This document shows, piece by piece, positions 20,666 to 32,062 of a stretch of DNA of 64,000 nt; position 1 is the stretch's first letter, and each line of letters begins with the position of its first letter. The stretch comes from Diploptera punctata. Lineage: Eukaryota > Arthropoda > Insecta > Blattodea > Blaberidae. The notes below the pieces were generated by a model, which saw only the letters and a list, made by a program, of their open reading frames with translations, did no database searches and was not told the origin of the DNA. The stretch is taken from NCBI GenBank assembly GCA_030220185.1, contig JASPKZ010009881.1:1-64000 (forward strand). Reading direction: 5' to 3'. Made by a program: the position numbers and the translations under genes.

Positions 20666-21690
20666 TCGAAAAGAATCTTATGGAGAAAATCACAACACAA
20701 TAATAACTAAATTGCAGACGCTGGGATTCGAGTTTGGGACTGCTGTTAAATTATGAAAGCATTTGTATTATTACCAAGTTTCATTTAATGTATCCAAACT
20801 CTTTTATTTCATGTTAGACTTTTTAATGACAGCTAATTATATCCGTTTTAAAACGAACTTGTTTTATCAGTTTCTTCTTGTAATATGTGTGTTGGGTTCG
20901 AATACTGGAAACAGCTGCTCCTGATGTTGTTTTACTTGTCTTACTGAACCAGATTTTATCTTGTCTACCTGTTGCTATAGCAACGCAACCTAGTTAATAT
21001 TCTAAGCAGGGCTCTATTGTCATCTGCCATACTATTACCTATCGTAAAACATAAATGAACATTCAGTTTTAATAGCATCCTCAACATACAGTTAGAATTT
21101 GATTGTATGCTTTTGTGTGGATAATTACATGACATTTATAGTAACTTATTAGTTTCGTTGTATTTTCGGTTTTTGGCGCTACCAGATCTATGATAGATCC
21201 TGAAGCTGTAGATAGAAACTACGGTTTTCAGATGAGAAGGGTAGCTTGTTCGCATGTATGCTCTTTTAAACACATGGAGGGCTTCCCCGAATTAGTGATC
21301 AGCTCAATCAGATAACTAAAGAGCGGAATTTGTTCCACAATACCTTTGACTTACGTGTACTGGTATTGACTGTACTATACTATGTCCAACCTAAGGAACA
21401 CACTCGAAGAAAACAAATGGACGGGAAATCCCCGAAGCATGTGAATGCTGCAGTTACTGCCATCCGTACATGGTCAAAGCATAGTTCAGCGGAAGCCAAA
21501 AAAAATAGACCATGTAAGTTTAATCAATTGTTAGAATTACGTATTCCAAGCTATTCATGTTAACTATAGTTGATCAGAATACAGTGTACACCTTTATGTT
21601 TGTTCGAAGAGTAACTAAAAATTCGCATTTGTTCAAAACTGATCGATTCTTGAGGAGAAGTTGAATGTGAGTTACAAATATGGCGGCTGT
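20666..21690. other. Unassigned stretch, possibly unique host DNA
   Basis: One kilobase with no element I recognise, and moderate base composition. A 77-codon open stretch at 21330-21563 has no recognisable domain, so I do not call it a gene. Confidence 0.4.
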
Positions 21691-22145
21691 CGCAGAGTTT
21701 ATATTAACTCGGTGATAAAATGTGTGATCAGAATTATAAAAAAGCACCCTAAAGGGAAATTGTTAGAGAGTGGTGAAAAACAGATGGTGATAAATGTATT
21801 TAGTAACTTTATCTGGCACTGTAGTGAACGATATAGTTAAATTAACTGCAGAATATACTGGTGTGTCGGAGAGAGTAGTGTTTTACATATTCACAGAGAA
21901 TTAAAAAAACTGGTAATATCAAAACGCCCAACTATTACAATTTAGTTGAAAGGAGTTTAATTAGTTGAAAGGAGTTAATTTAGTTGAAAGGAGTTCAATT
22001 AATTAGTTATTGATTCAAAATATTAGAATGCAAGAACAAATTAAACGATTTGACACCATTGAACGCTATTAAAAAACCTGTGATTGAACTAGGAAGCAGC
22101 ACCACGAGCTCTCTGCAAGAAGTTAAAAAATAAAATTAAAAAAGA
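21690..22145 (+). pseudogene. Possible decayed transposase-like N-terminal region
   Basis: Broken reading frames give ESGEKQMVINVFSNF and KLTAEYTGVSERVVFYI, then RELKKTGN. This resembles the helix-turn-helix lead region of some insect repeat-encoded proteins (a hydrophobic helix, then TGVS as the turn). There is no catalytic domain and stops are frequent. It could also be the N-terminus of a domesticated gene. Confidence 0.4.
21942..22005. repeat. Short tandem repeat
   Basis: Three imperfect copies of a unit like TTTAGTTGAAAGGAGTT, period about 20 bp. Confidence 0.85.
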
Positions 22146-22230
22146 CTACTGTAGTACGTGCCTTATTTGTAATATGACAATTTACTAAGACGAAACACTA
22201 AAACCCAATGAGGAGAGGACTCTAAACACT

Positions 22231-22543
22231 CCATCCATAGTAATTCTGCCCGAAAGTCAGGACTTTCACTGCAATTATAGCATTTTCATGCTACGCTTGC
22301 AGCTTTACTAGGGAATTATAGGTGTGGTAGCTTCCCGTTGCTTTCCACACCGGTGAAGGATGATAATTGATAAGGATGATGCATGGCCATAATGGATTTC
22401 CGGGGACAGTTTGGGCTTTTGTCTTACAATGTGAGGAAAAACCCCGATAAAAACCTCACCCAGAAAACTGCCCCGACCGGGGATCGAACCCGGGGCCAGT
22501 GCGTGACAAGTCAGCACGCTACCTCGAGACCACAGCGGTGAAC
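22231..22543 (-). mobile_element. SINE-C, full length, with 11-bp TSD
   Basis: All SINE-C blocks are present on the minus strand: GCTGTGGTCTCGAGGTAGCG head, GGTTCGATCCCCGGTCGGGG, and the 3' end ACTATGGATGG. The flanks ctctaaacact at 22220-22230 and 22544-22554 are perfect. A short deletion removed part of the AATGTCAGGAAA block. Confidence 0.95.
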
Positions 22544-22629
22544 CTCTAAACACTAAAAATATGAATTTGAAGAAGAATGCACGTAGACAGACAAGTAGTA
22601 AGAACAGTGGATGTAAAAAAATGAACATG

Positions 22630-22845
22630 AAAATTATTAAGAGAAAGACATTTTGACTGGGCCACTGGCCAAGAAGGAACTGTTAGCTGAAGGAATTGAG
22701 GACGGATTAGATGTTCGGGGAAGAAGTTATAAGATAATATGTGACATAAAGAAGAAAAGAAGAGAAAAATAGAACAGGGGAAGGAGTAGAGAATGTTGAG
22801 TTTGCAGTGAAGGACCTGCCCTTGGGGAGGAAACTATGAATATAA
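22630..22845 (+). pseudogene. RTE-like LINE 3' fragment, diverged
   Basis: TTTTGACTGGGCCACTGGCC (the HWLR region), AGAATGTTGAGTTTGCAGTG and the 3' end GACCTGCCCTTGGGG. The oldest-looking RTE piece here. Confidence 0.8.
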
Positions 22846-22849
22846 ATCC

Positions 22850-23219
22850 GACAATTTCTGAGTAACCAGGAATTTGATGTTATGCTTCCTTGGCATATCG
22901 AGGGATCCTGTATCTACAAACATGTAAAGGAGGCGGTAGGCCTATATAATAATCGGAGACCTTTCATATAAGAGTAATTCAGATTGTACTACCAGAACAC
23001 TTCTGCAAAATACAGTAAACGAGAGTCTGGAATTCAAAAATGTATGACAGTTGGATATTAGATAGTGCCCAAACATATAAACTAATCAATAGTTCATAAC
23101 AGAACACGTAACACCAGTTTTGAAATTTTGACTTGGTTCTGATATGAAGACAGTCGAATGTTACATTGCCTCTATTTGGTATACAACACTTGGTCCAACT
23201 TATATTTCCACTCGCTTCC
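22850..23219. other. Unassigned stretch
   Basis: No recognised element. TAGGCCTA at 22937-22944. Confidence 0.4.
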
Positions 23220-23700
23220 ATTCAATGTCTTCCCACTATAGATTAAACACACGTTCGAGAGAAAATTTAACTCCAGTTGTACATCTACATCGAACATCTC
23301 GCTATTCCTAATCCTTCCTTGTTTAGCCACCCGACTCTGGAATTCCCTACCTTCATATATCAAGGACTGCCTGTCTCAAAAAACAGTTAACTCGCTAAAT
23401 ATTTCTTTATAGAATATAATATATAACCGTGTTTCAGGTATACTTTTATTATTATTTTATATTTCACACTTTCTTAATTAGTTAATCAAATTACAGGTTA
23501 TTATTATTATTATTATTATTTAAATATTTTATGTTCTTTCCTTGTTTTACTGAATTTTGAGTAGCGTATGCCTATTATATGTATTATTAATTAAGTTGTA
23601 GATAATTCGTAATTGTTATAACATGTAACCTGTACATTTTAACCGTGGTGAAGTGGAAGAGAAGACCTTACGGTCTTAACACCATCAGGTAAAGCAAATC
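23220..23700 (+). pseudogene. Jockey/CR1-like LINE C-terminus and 3' end
   Basis: Fragments RSRENLTPVVHLHRTSRYS and ATRLWNSLPSYIKDCL match the minus-strand copy at 35770-36170. The 3' end GTGGAAGAGAAGACCTTACG-GTCTTAACACCATCAGG lies at about 23650-23695. The TTA run is internal (23497-23520). Confidence 0.85.
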
Positions 23701-24147
23701 AATGAATATATAAATGTATAGTTCATAATTTAGGAGATGCTGATAGTGGAATTTTTGGGACTAATGAATTTGTAGGTGGGAGAAAATATTTTAGATGTGA
23801 GACAGTGATTAATGGTAAAGGAATACAATATTAATTTGTTTTAAATGTAGTGCTGCATTTCGATTGCATGCCTCGTACCAATTCATCTTTACACTCCATC
23901 CATGCTTGCATGTTGCAAAAGAAAAGTGTTTTACGAAGTATTCTTTTTCTGCGTGTTAAACAAGAAGAGTGCAGGAACCCGAATTTTAAGATTAGGTCTA
24001 CACTACTTATTCTAGAGTCAATTTACAACATGGCTAGGATAATGAACTTTAACTTTTATTATGTAAAATGTCAAAGTTCTGATGTGAACCATCAGATATC
24101 TGGATATTTGAAAGGATGCACCAAATTTTCAATCGCTTCATTAAACA
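23701..24147. other. Unassigned stretch
   Basis: No known element. An open 123-codon stretch (23850-24221) runs into the SINE-B head, so it is not a credible gene. Confidence 0.4.
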
Positions 24148-24560
24148 CTATCGATCTCGGCGGTCTAGAGGTTAGGTTCCTTGCTTCTCGTCCAGAGAAA
24201 CGCGAGTTCAAACTCCTCTGATGTCGATAGTTTTTAAAGAAGGAAAAAATAACTCTTCCGGGAGGGACTTCAAGTCGTGGATCCAAATTTTTAGTTGCAT
24301 TAAAAAGTATTGGATAAACAATCTACCTTACGACTGAATTAGAAACAATTATTATGTGCTAGAAAGTGAAGTGGAATACATCTAAATTGTAATCTTAATT
24401 GATTGTATTAAGGGTTGCTGACAATAGGGAGGGAACATTTTATAAATATTTCTTTGATATAGTGTATTCTCGAGACGGAAGATTTTCGGACTCATGAAAG
24501 AATCTCAAACCTAAATTAGTGCCTCTGAGCAAAATTTAATCGCCCTTTCCTATGCAAGTA
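24148..24560 (+). mobile_element. SINE-B, diverged, with an internal insertion
   Basis: Head CTCGGCGGTCTAGAGG (A box) and CGCGAGTTCAAACTCC (B box), CTCTTCCGGGAGGGACTTC. Then about 140 bp of unrelated sequence, then the 3' body TCTCGAGACGGAAGATTTTC and CTGAGCAAAATTTAATCG. Confidence 0.72.
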
Positions 24561-24595
24561 AAATTTTAGTTATCTAGTACGTATCTTTTTGAGGT

Positions 24596-24807
24596 ATTAG
24601 TCATTCAAAATATCTCTGCAGGCGGAAGAATTACGAAGCTCTGTTTGTTGCTACACCTGACGTCATATAAGGCAGTGTACACTGTCAGCGTCCCACGTCC
24701 CATTCCCCGCTGCTCTCATAGATAGCAGTGTCACGTGTTCTATTCCTGCATAAACACGACTGCAGTGCCCTCCGTCAACAACTGCGCTTACTCCTTAAAC
24801 GGGTAAT
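24596..24807 (+). mobile_element. 212-bp ATTA-ended element, copy 1
   Basis: Runs ATTAGTCATTCAAAATATC to CCTTAAACGGGTAAT, with imperfect inverted ends (ATTA--C-TT-AA). The interior has TGACGTCATATAAGGCAGTG (CRE-like next to a TATA-like motif) and CACGTGTTC. Three more copies lie at 48924, 52644 and 62629, all in the same orientation. No ORF. Confidence 0.85.
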
Positions 24808-25109
24808 CATGCGCTAACCATTTGTCACTCACTGACATCCATATGGAAAGAAGCGTGAAATTAATTAGGCAACTGGTTAAGTAAGCCCCTCAAAGGAATA
24901 TACAGCGAATAATTCTTATAATCCATTTGAGTTTTCAGGTCATATGTTTGAGTAGTAATTAAAATTAGAGTCATTAATGCTGTTCATCAATTTACATCAT
25001 GGCGTCAAAATGATCTGACTAAATTTCTCTCTGGCACAGTATATGTGATGGAATCTTAGCTATCATCATACTTATTTATGTGAAGTTGAGAAAAGACAAA
25101 AGACAATAC

Positions 25110-25345
25110 TTGTACATTTCATTACGAAACACCGTTGAGGTCACTAAGTAAAAGTTAAAATATAGGCTACAATTGATACCTGAGATCTCACTCGTCCTTA
25201 ACTATTAAATGCTGTCAAATTTTCAGGAGGCCTTTGGAAACATATGTTTCATCTTCTGCTTCTGGAAACATACGTTTCGAAAGGCTTCCTGGATATCTGA
25301 CAGCATTCAATAGTTGAGGACGACTGAGATCTCAGTAGAATAAGT
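25110..25345 (-). mobile_element. Foldback element (Penelope pseudo-LTR candidate)
   Basis: Arms 25180-25250 and 25264-25335 are inverted: CTGAGATCTCACTCGTCC / GAGGACGACTGAGATCTCAG outside, GAAACATATGTTTC / GAAACATACGTTTC inside. Read on the minus strand, an asymmetric tail with GACCTCAACG (about 25125-25150) corresponds to the tails of the 20101 and 52037 elements. Confidence 0.78.
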
Positions 25346-25799
25346 GTAAAACTTCACAATAAATGATTTTTCAATCATTGCCTTCCTTCATTGAAATGGA
25401 TAGTGACTTTCGAGTCACCCTATATAAAATTCTGTAGTTTTTATGGACTAAATTAGTTGCTTCAAGATAAACAACTGTACCGTGTAGGTTACCAACGATT
25501 CCTGCAGTTAAAAACTTTCCACGTTATAATTTATGTATTTTTTACTATTGCATTTTGGTAACTGTTAAAATTGTGGTCAGTTTTTACGTTGCAATGATTT
25601 TTGCGGTATTCTCTTGTGTTATATTTTAGAACTAAACAAGTCTATATTTTGAAATGAATTATTACGTAGCATTTCTGTTGCTCCACATACGAAGTTATAG
25701 CCTGATGTTAAAATAAAAATAAAATGCATTAAGCTTAATAGCTATTCTCACATTTCTTAAATTTCTTATTTTACATAGCTTTGAACTATCTTTAAAAAT
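25346..25799. other. Unassigned stretch
   Basis: AT-rich; no repeat or coding signal recognised. Confidence 0.4.
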
Positions 25800-26175
25800 G
25801 TACCTACATAGTTTATCATGGACAACGTGGATTGCTCTCCGTACGTCTCTATCCTAATTCAAAGTTTTCCAATCATCCCCTGTATAATTTTACTCCCTTA
25901 AATTCCAGTTACCCTATTCTTGGCCTATAATGAGCTTTCCTACTGGTTTTCCTTCAACGAGTTTCCATGCCTCCCCTTCATTACCCATTCGTGGCACATG
26001 TCCTGCCCATCGCAGTATGAGGCAAAACTGTTCATATTACATCTGGCTTCCCTTAAAGACCATGTAGCTCACTGCTTATACTCTTCTCCATTCATCTATC
26101 TGTTAGTCTCTCTTTGGTCTAAAATTGTTCCTAAGATTTTTATTCTCAAATACTCCTAATCATTTTCTATCCCTT
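25800..26175 (-). pseudogene. LINE-2 3' fragment, diverged
   Basis: The reverse complement shows the DDWKTL-like, KPVGKLI-like and WAGHVPRM-like regions (CATGTCCTGCCCATCGCAG at 25998-26016), then CTACATGGTCTTTAAGGG (YRKPD region). It ends near AACTTAAAGGGATAG. Confidence 0.82.
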
Positions 26176-26224
26176 TAAGTTATCAATATTATTATTATGG
26201 TTATTATTTTTTTATTTCAGGATT

Positions 26225-26812
26225 GTTTCTGTTATTTACACAGGTATCCCCAATCAAAATATACAAAACTCCACCATTGCCGGTCCCAAATTCGGATGAG
26301 AGAGGGGGGGAGGAGATACACCTCGTTAAAAAAACCTTGGTTCAACTCGCCCGGCTGATAATACCTTGTAAGGAGTCCCTAGCCAGGGTTACTGTGAAGG
26401 CCCAATGGCGGATGCAGCAGAGGAGACATACGGTATGATACAGACGACAGATGAGGCAATAAAGGGTGGATCAGACTCTTAGCTGCAGTGAAATCAACCG
26501 ATCTATGGTGGACTCCAGAAAAAGTCTCTGGTCCTCCAGGTTGGGGGGTTGATGCTATATGGGTCAGCTCCTCATGCATTGTAAAAAAAAAACAAAATGC
26601 TAAAAAACAACATGGACATTGCAGTTTTGTCAGAAACGAATAAAAGAGGACAAGGAGAAGAGACATTAGGTAGATATATTCATTTTTGGAGCGGAATTGA
26701 TAAAGGGAAGATAATCAAAAGAGCAAAGGCTGGAGTATCAATTCTAATACATAAGAAATGTAAAAAAAATACACATTTTAAATTTATCAGTGTACGGATT
26801 ATTTCTATATAT
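26225..26812 (+). pseudogene. RTE-like LINE 5' UTR and endonuclease start
   Basis: The non-coding lead contains CCCGGCTGATAATACC and GGTCCTCCAGGTTGGGGG; its inverse counterpart is at 46055-46335. Then KNNMDIAVLSETNKRGQGEE and RAKAGVSILIHKK give the start of an APE-type endonuclease domain (SETN motif). It is cut off at about 26812 by TA-rich Helitron sequence. Confidence 0.83.
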
Positions 26813-26821
26813 TTTTTCTTG

Positions 26822-26872
<51 letters not shown>

Positions 26873-27930
26873 TATAAAAAGTATGTGTCACGTTGTTTGT
26901 CCGCGATGGAATCCTAAACTACTAAACCGATTTTAATAAAATTTTGCACACTGTGTGATGTTTGATCCAACTTGAGACCTACGGTTGATTATAACTAAAT
27001 TTATAGTCGCATTATTTTTATTGCAAATTATTTGTTTATTATTTAACAAAAAGTTATAATTATCTGTGAGTTCCATAAGATTCTAACAGATGGCCGTGTA
27101 AGGTAATTGGTTTATTATTTAACCAGGTGGCTGTGCTTTTGTTGCAACCGCGAATTTCAATTGAATTACAAATATTGGTTATTGCATAATTTAAGTATGT
27201 TCAGTGTTTATTTTATTTTCAATTTATTGATAATAATATTAATTTGGTGTGTAAGTATTAGTTTTAAGTAATCTGGCTGAAAGACAGCAACTTAATTTGA
27301 ATTTAACTGGACCGAGAAGCGAACAGTGGATAGGTTCTAGAGACCATGAATGATGAGATATCAAGTGAATTTCCGCAAATTGGTATAGGCCTATGTGACA
27401 TAAATCTTACATTTAAGAAGAATGTCAATTTAAAATCGTATGAAGGTCCTAAGGAACGGAGTAACAGAATTGTAAGTAAGTCTGTTAGTTATAATAATAT
27501 GCCTAATATTACAGAAACAATCTCCATGCCTCAATTAAATGAAAAACAAGATGACTATAATATATCACAAGATGATATTACTATACAGAGACTTCTTGAT
27601 GATGATGAGAATCCAAACTGGCAACAAGTTCGTAGAAAAAAACGAAAGTATAATGAAATCAGCAAGCCTCCTCAAAATATTCCATCAATAAATGTATATA
27701 ATCCTTATGATACACTTATGGATGATAATGAGAAAGCAGACAACATAAATTCATCTCAATCAACAAAACCACTTCCACATAAACCACCATCCATATTTAT
27801 ACCGGGTGTAGTTAACGTACCAGAACTAAAAAACTGTGTAAAACAAAAACTTTCTGTTTTAGATTTCTCACTTAGTTTACTACAACATAATTTAACGTAT
27901 ACCTTAGCCACAGCAACGCGTGGCCGGGAC
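26813..27930 (+). mobile_element. Helitron A (5' and 3' end regions) carrying a gag-like ORF
   Basis: After a TA run (26824-26868), GTATGTGTCACGTTGTTTG and CTAAACCGATTTTAATAAAA resemble insect Helitron 5' regions. CAGCAACGCGTGGCCGGG at 27911-27928 resembles a Helitron 3' hairpin. Between them is a LINE ORF1-like coding stretch, so the span is mosaic. The exact termini are lost because another short Helitron follows at once. Confidence 0.6.
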
Positions 27931-27960
27931 TTCTATATATATATAACAAAGTCGGATTAG
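27346..27960 (+). pseudogene. Gag-like ORF1 N-terminal part of a Jockey-like LINE, truncated
   Basis: An uninterrupted 204-codon frame, the longest non-tandem one in the window. It is acidic and Asn/Ser-rich at first (DDITIQRLLDDDENPNWQQV), then has a basic patch RRKKRKYNE (about residues 95-103), then NPYDTLMDDN and PPSIFIPGVVNVPELKNCV (about residues 147-165). The PPxIFIxGVxNxxxL motif introduces the RNA-binding part of Jockey-type gag proteins. The zinc knuckles and everything after are missing. The last 20 or so residues come from Helitron 3' sequence. An expressed host gene is unlikely but not excluded. Confidence 0.6.
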
Positions 27961-28115
27961 TTACACTATTTATAACTCAAGAACGGCCGGATCGATTTTT
28001 ATGATCTTTGATTTGTTGGATTTGTTTCCGCCCCGAATAGCAGATAACTATTAAACATCGGAAAAATTAACGTAAAAATATTTAAAGGCGATACGACGTT
28101 CGCCGGACCAGCTAG
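27932..28115 (+). mobile_element. Helitron B, short non-autonomous copy
   Basis: Starts TCTATATATATATAACAAAG and has CTCAAGAACGGCCGGATCG (the usual 5' block). It ends CGTTCGCCGGACCAGCTAG followed by T, matching the Helitron rule of TC at the 5' end and CTAG|T at the 3' end. Length 184 bp. The flanking base on the 5' side is not the expected A. Confidence 0.72.
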
Positions 28116-28189
28116 TATATATATATATATATATATATATATAGGCCTATATATAGCAAGAAAAATAAATATAAAAATTATTATTATCA

Positions 28190-28594
28190 TTATTATTTTA
28201 TAACACGTTATAGTAAAACGCACAATTTTTCGCAGATATAGTTTATTTGTATAAAATTAAGGACCTATTTAAAGCTCAGAACTATTTTTGCTGCATAGTC
28301 CCTATCTATAGTGATATAGTAGGCCATACATTCCCATTTTATCGCAGAAATAATAAATGTCCAGTATATTTTTATCTCTCTCCAATTTAAACAATTAAAC
28401 CCATATACACTCACATATGAAAGTGATTTAATGACATCACTAACGGTTCCAGTACCGACGGTTGCAACAAGTGATGACGTTCCCATAGAGAAGAGAGGCG
28501 GTTAGACAGGAAGCGAGGGATGTCCACTGCTGCCCTCTGTGTACTCAACCGGAACTACATACCTCTTCCTAAGTTAATCGGGTTTTTTCTGCAT

Positions 28595-28597
<3 letters not shown>
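28190..28597. other. Unassigned stretch
   Basis: No recognised repeat or coding signal between the TA-rich end of the Helitron region and the TTA array. Confidence 0.4.
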
Positions 28598-28650
<53 letters not shown>

Positions 28651-28672
28651 CATTATTAATATTAATACTGTT
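28598..28672. repeat. TTA array
   Basis: (ATT)n. Confidence 0.95.
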
Positions 28673-29221
28673 ATTGTATTATTTATTTTTATATTTTATG
28701 TAAAAAGACAATTCGAATACTAAGGGTGAATTGGCAGGGAAAATTGGAATATTTGAATTAAAGTTTTAATAATATTGACAAAAAATTATATGTGGAAGAT
28801 ATTGCGACATTGACAAATCGAAATAATAATACATGCATCGCAAAAATCATAAATTGAAGATGCATTGTCGTTACTGGTAGACCAATCGTTATTATACACG
28901 TTCCATGTTTCAAGTTAGTGGATTTGAACCCCGGAGTCGATGAATATTTCAGGACGTAAAAATCCTGATTATAAGTTCCTTCAGAATGTAAATAAACTCG
29001 TTTGATCCCAGTCCTACATTTTCGGAACTTAAAAGAACCTATAAAAATGCACAAAGTGAAAACTAGGATGAACACAGTAAGAGAAATAGCACAAGTGGTC
29101 TGTGAAAGATACTACCTTCAATCCTGGCGGTTCCAGAGGGGTATTGTTGGTGGATTCTCTCTGGATTCTCCCGGTTCCCGAATTTCATCTCAGAAGGATT
29201 CCCCATACCCCCTTCCCTCCC

Positions 29222-29565
29222 CTCCATAACTAACTCAATGGATCTATCGAACCCATAGGTTCATGACGGCGCGGATATAAGCTATCCATACATACAACGA
29301 TTTTCCAATCATTCCTGAATAATCTACTTCCATCAAATCATAGTTAATGTTATTCTCCCCCTCATTCTTGGTCTACTAACTGTGAGTTCTCCCTCTGATT
29401 TTCCTACAAAAAAGCATCCGTGCACATCTTCCATTCCCCATTCGTGCTACATGTCCTGCCAATTCCTGTGTACGTGACTTAACTGTTCATATTACTTCTG
29501 GTTTCCCATAAAGATCACGTATCTCGCTGTTATGTAGTCTTCTCAATTCGCCTGTCTGTTCATCT
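29222..29565 (-). pseudogene. LINE-2 3' fragment
   Basis: Tail side CTAACTCAATGG, then TATCGAACCCATAGGTTCAT, TTCTTGGTCTACTAACTG, CATGTCCTGCCAATTCC and GGTTTCCCATAAAGATCACG (YRKPD). The 5' end is near 29565. Confidence 0.85.
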
Positions 29566-30360
29566 CGCTTCTCCATGTCATTTCATTCCACATCATCCTT
29601 CACCTCATCTCATATTAGAAAAAGTAGTTTGATTGGATCCACAGGTGTCGATCTAGTGGAGTACCCACCAGGGTGCTGACTCATGACTCCGAACTTGAGC
29701 AATAAAAAGGGCAGAAGGAGACAACGAGAGGATTCGCAGCCACGAGCTCAACCCAAAAAGGGCGTTATGGGTCATGGGAGAAGATCCAGGTGTGTCGGAG
29801 CCGGAAGATCTTCTACGATTTACACAACACCGAAGATAGACTTTCATTCTATTCATCCTTAACCCTTAAATTCGCAATGTATTCTGAAGGATACATAAAT
29901 TGTTATAATTTATCTAATAGCTTTAATAAAACAGAAGAAAGCTAACGATAAGAAATTACTGAAATGTGTGTGCAATTACACAATATACCTAATAATAACG
30001 ATTTGTGCACGATTTCGTTTTCAGTGCGGCCCGCCATATTTAAATAACTGATATGAGAAATTACTGTTTTGCTAATTTAAGGGTTAATCTACTGCGATAA
30101 CATATCTTTCAGTAGCCGTGCTCAGAACAGTCTGTCCATTCGATCTTAATAAAGAAGTAACTACTACGTTCAAGTCCAGAACTAAATTTTTCTATGCAAT
30201 AATATTTTTTTTTTATCTTTTCTCTATCTCATACATTTTATATTTCAGTCGATAAATTTAGAGTAAATCAGAATACATTGTAAATAATAATTGTATTTTA
30301 GATGTACCATGTCATATTTTTGTTTATTGTAATTTAGATGTAACCGTATGTTTTGTATTT
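29566..30360. other. Unassigned stretch
   Basis: No confident element. 29650-29860 is GC-richer, but no second copy exists in the window. Confidence 0.4.
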
Positions 30361-30426
30361 TTTTTAACCTGGATGAGAGGTAGACATGGTCCTAAGGCCT
30401 TAACTATGGCAGGTAAAATAAAGCGC

Positions 30427-30475
<49 letters not shown>

Positions 30476-30480
30476 GTTAT
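30361..30480 (+). mobile_element. Jockey/CR1-like LINE 3' end with TTA tail
   Basis: CCTGGATGAGAGGTAGACAT, GGTCCTAAGGCCTTAACTAT, GGCAGGTAAAATAAAG, then (TTA)n at 30427-30478. The same 3' end is found in six other places. Confidence 0.87.
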
Positions 30481-30689
30481 TAAAATAAAGCTATTATTAT
30501 TAAAATAAAGCCAATTATTATTAAAAACATTTTTTTTAATGGACACGACTATTTGACGACAGAATGAACCACTCCTGACATTAGTGATTAGGCCTAAGTA
30601 GGGAAAACTGTTGAAGGAAGACCGGGGTGATGCGATGTCGAACTTACGTACGAAGTCAGTCGCATTTCTTAAGACTTAATATTTAGTTC

Positions 30690-30965
30690 CAAGCCGCAGC
30701 AAGCGGTTTAATGCACGATGTCTTGATGCAGAACTGCGGGACTTGCAGTAGTACGAACGAATCTCCAAAGGGGAAGACATTTTCTCGTGGATTTTCGGTC
30801 ATTATTGGACCGGTGCACATCCAGCATTGTAAGGAATTTGGGTAGTTACAATAAGTAGTGGCTCCAGGTTGAGAAAACCAGATATAACCTCTGGGGGACT
30901 CGACAGGCCAACCATAGGTCACCCCTACATGGCATATGATCATCCACAAGCGAGATTTGAATCCA
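30690..30965 (+). mobile_element. SINE-D, 5'-truncated and diverged
   Basis: AGAACTGCGGGACTTGCAG, GACATTTTCTCGTGG, CCGGTGCACATCCAGCATTG, AAGTAGTGGCTCCAGGTTG, ACCTCTGGGGGACTCGAC. The head is missing. Confidence 0.82.
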
Positions 30966-31144
30966 ATATTTCTAGCTTTAAGCGCTGGTGTTCTTATCGC
31001 TTGAACTATTCAGACAATCCAAGAGTAGACACAAATTTGTCTCTATTTCAAATCCCTGTATAAGCATAGTAGTGAATTTCTTTTTACATTGCAACACGGT
31101 TGTTTATATCAGGAAGATGTTATGATGGAATTTATTCCTTGCTT

Positions 31145-31940
31145 CTTATCTTCTTCTACTACAAGGTTTAGGCTATGCAGCCTGTTCCGGCGAAGTTAAA
31201 AGTGGAGTCCATCTTCTGCATGGTCGGCCAACATCTCTTGTTCCTCTGGGATTATACAGGAAGGTTCTTTTTGGTATTCTTTCGTTGTTCATTCTCATTA
31301 AGTGTTCTGTCCATTTCTTATTATTTTCGTTGATTTTATCTTCATTTTTATATATAGGCCTATTTAATTCTTCTCGTATAGTTTCATTCCTTATTCTATC
31401 CGCTCTTGTGTATCCTTTCACATTACGTAAAAACAGCATTTCCGCAGTCTGAATCCTGCTTTTATCCCTTGATTTCATTATCCAATTTTCACTTCCATAC
31501 AACAACAAAGGAACAGCCATTGTTTTATATAATTTAAGTTTCGAATCTTTCCTTGTTTTCCGACCTAAGGTTCTTTTTTATGGTTCCACAAATAGCCTGA
31601 AATTATTTACTTTATTTCTTTATTTTCTATATCTTTATTTTCTCTATAAGTTATATCACATTCTAAATATTGGAAATGTGTTACTTGTTTCTATTATTTT
31701 GTTATCCAGTACAATTTTTGATCTGATTCCATATTTACCAATAAATGCCATTACTTTTGACTTATTAATTGATATTTTACAATTATATCTATTGGCTATT
31801 AATTTAAATTTATATGCTAACATTTGGAGCTCATTTTCAGATTCTGCTAAAAGTACAACATCGTCAGCGAATAATAAAGATTTCCTTGCTATATCTGCTA
31901 ATTACGCGTTGAAATTAACATAATCAGGGAAGCCAATAGC
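31145..31940 (-). pseudogene. LINE-3 RT to C-terminus remnant
   Basis: On the minus strand: SLLFADDVVLLAESENELQM (RT catalytic FADD, about 31890-31830) and CKISINKSKVMAFIGKYG. After frame changes come VPLLLYGSENWIMKSRDKSR, AEMLFLRNVKGYTRADRI and LMRMNNERIPKR. It keeps the second half of the RT and the post-RT domain. The subgroup differs from 1-1260. Confidence 0.88.
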
Positions 31941-32062
31941 GTGTCATATTGAATATTAAATGTATTAACCATTGCATGCTAATGGCTTTCCAGAATATGT
32001 CAGTATGAATTGTAGGTTCGAATATATTTCGATGTCTGATTGAGGCCATTAATGTATGATTT

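Noticed and set aside
21330..21563. 77-codon frame as a host gene
   Set aside because: No domain, no splice or start context I can support, and the length is expected by chance.
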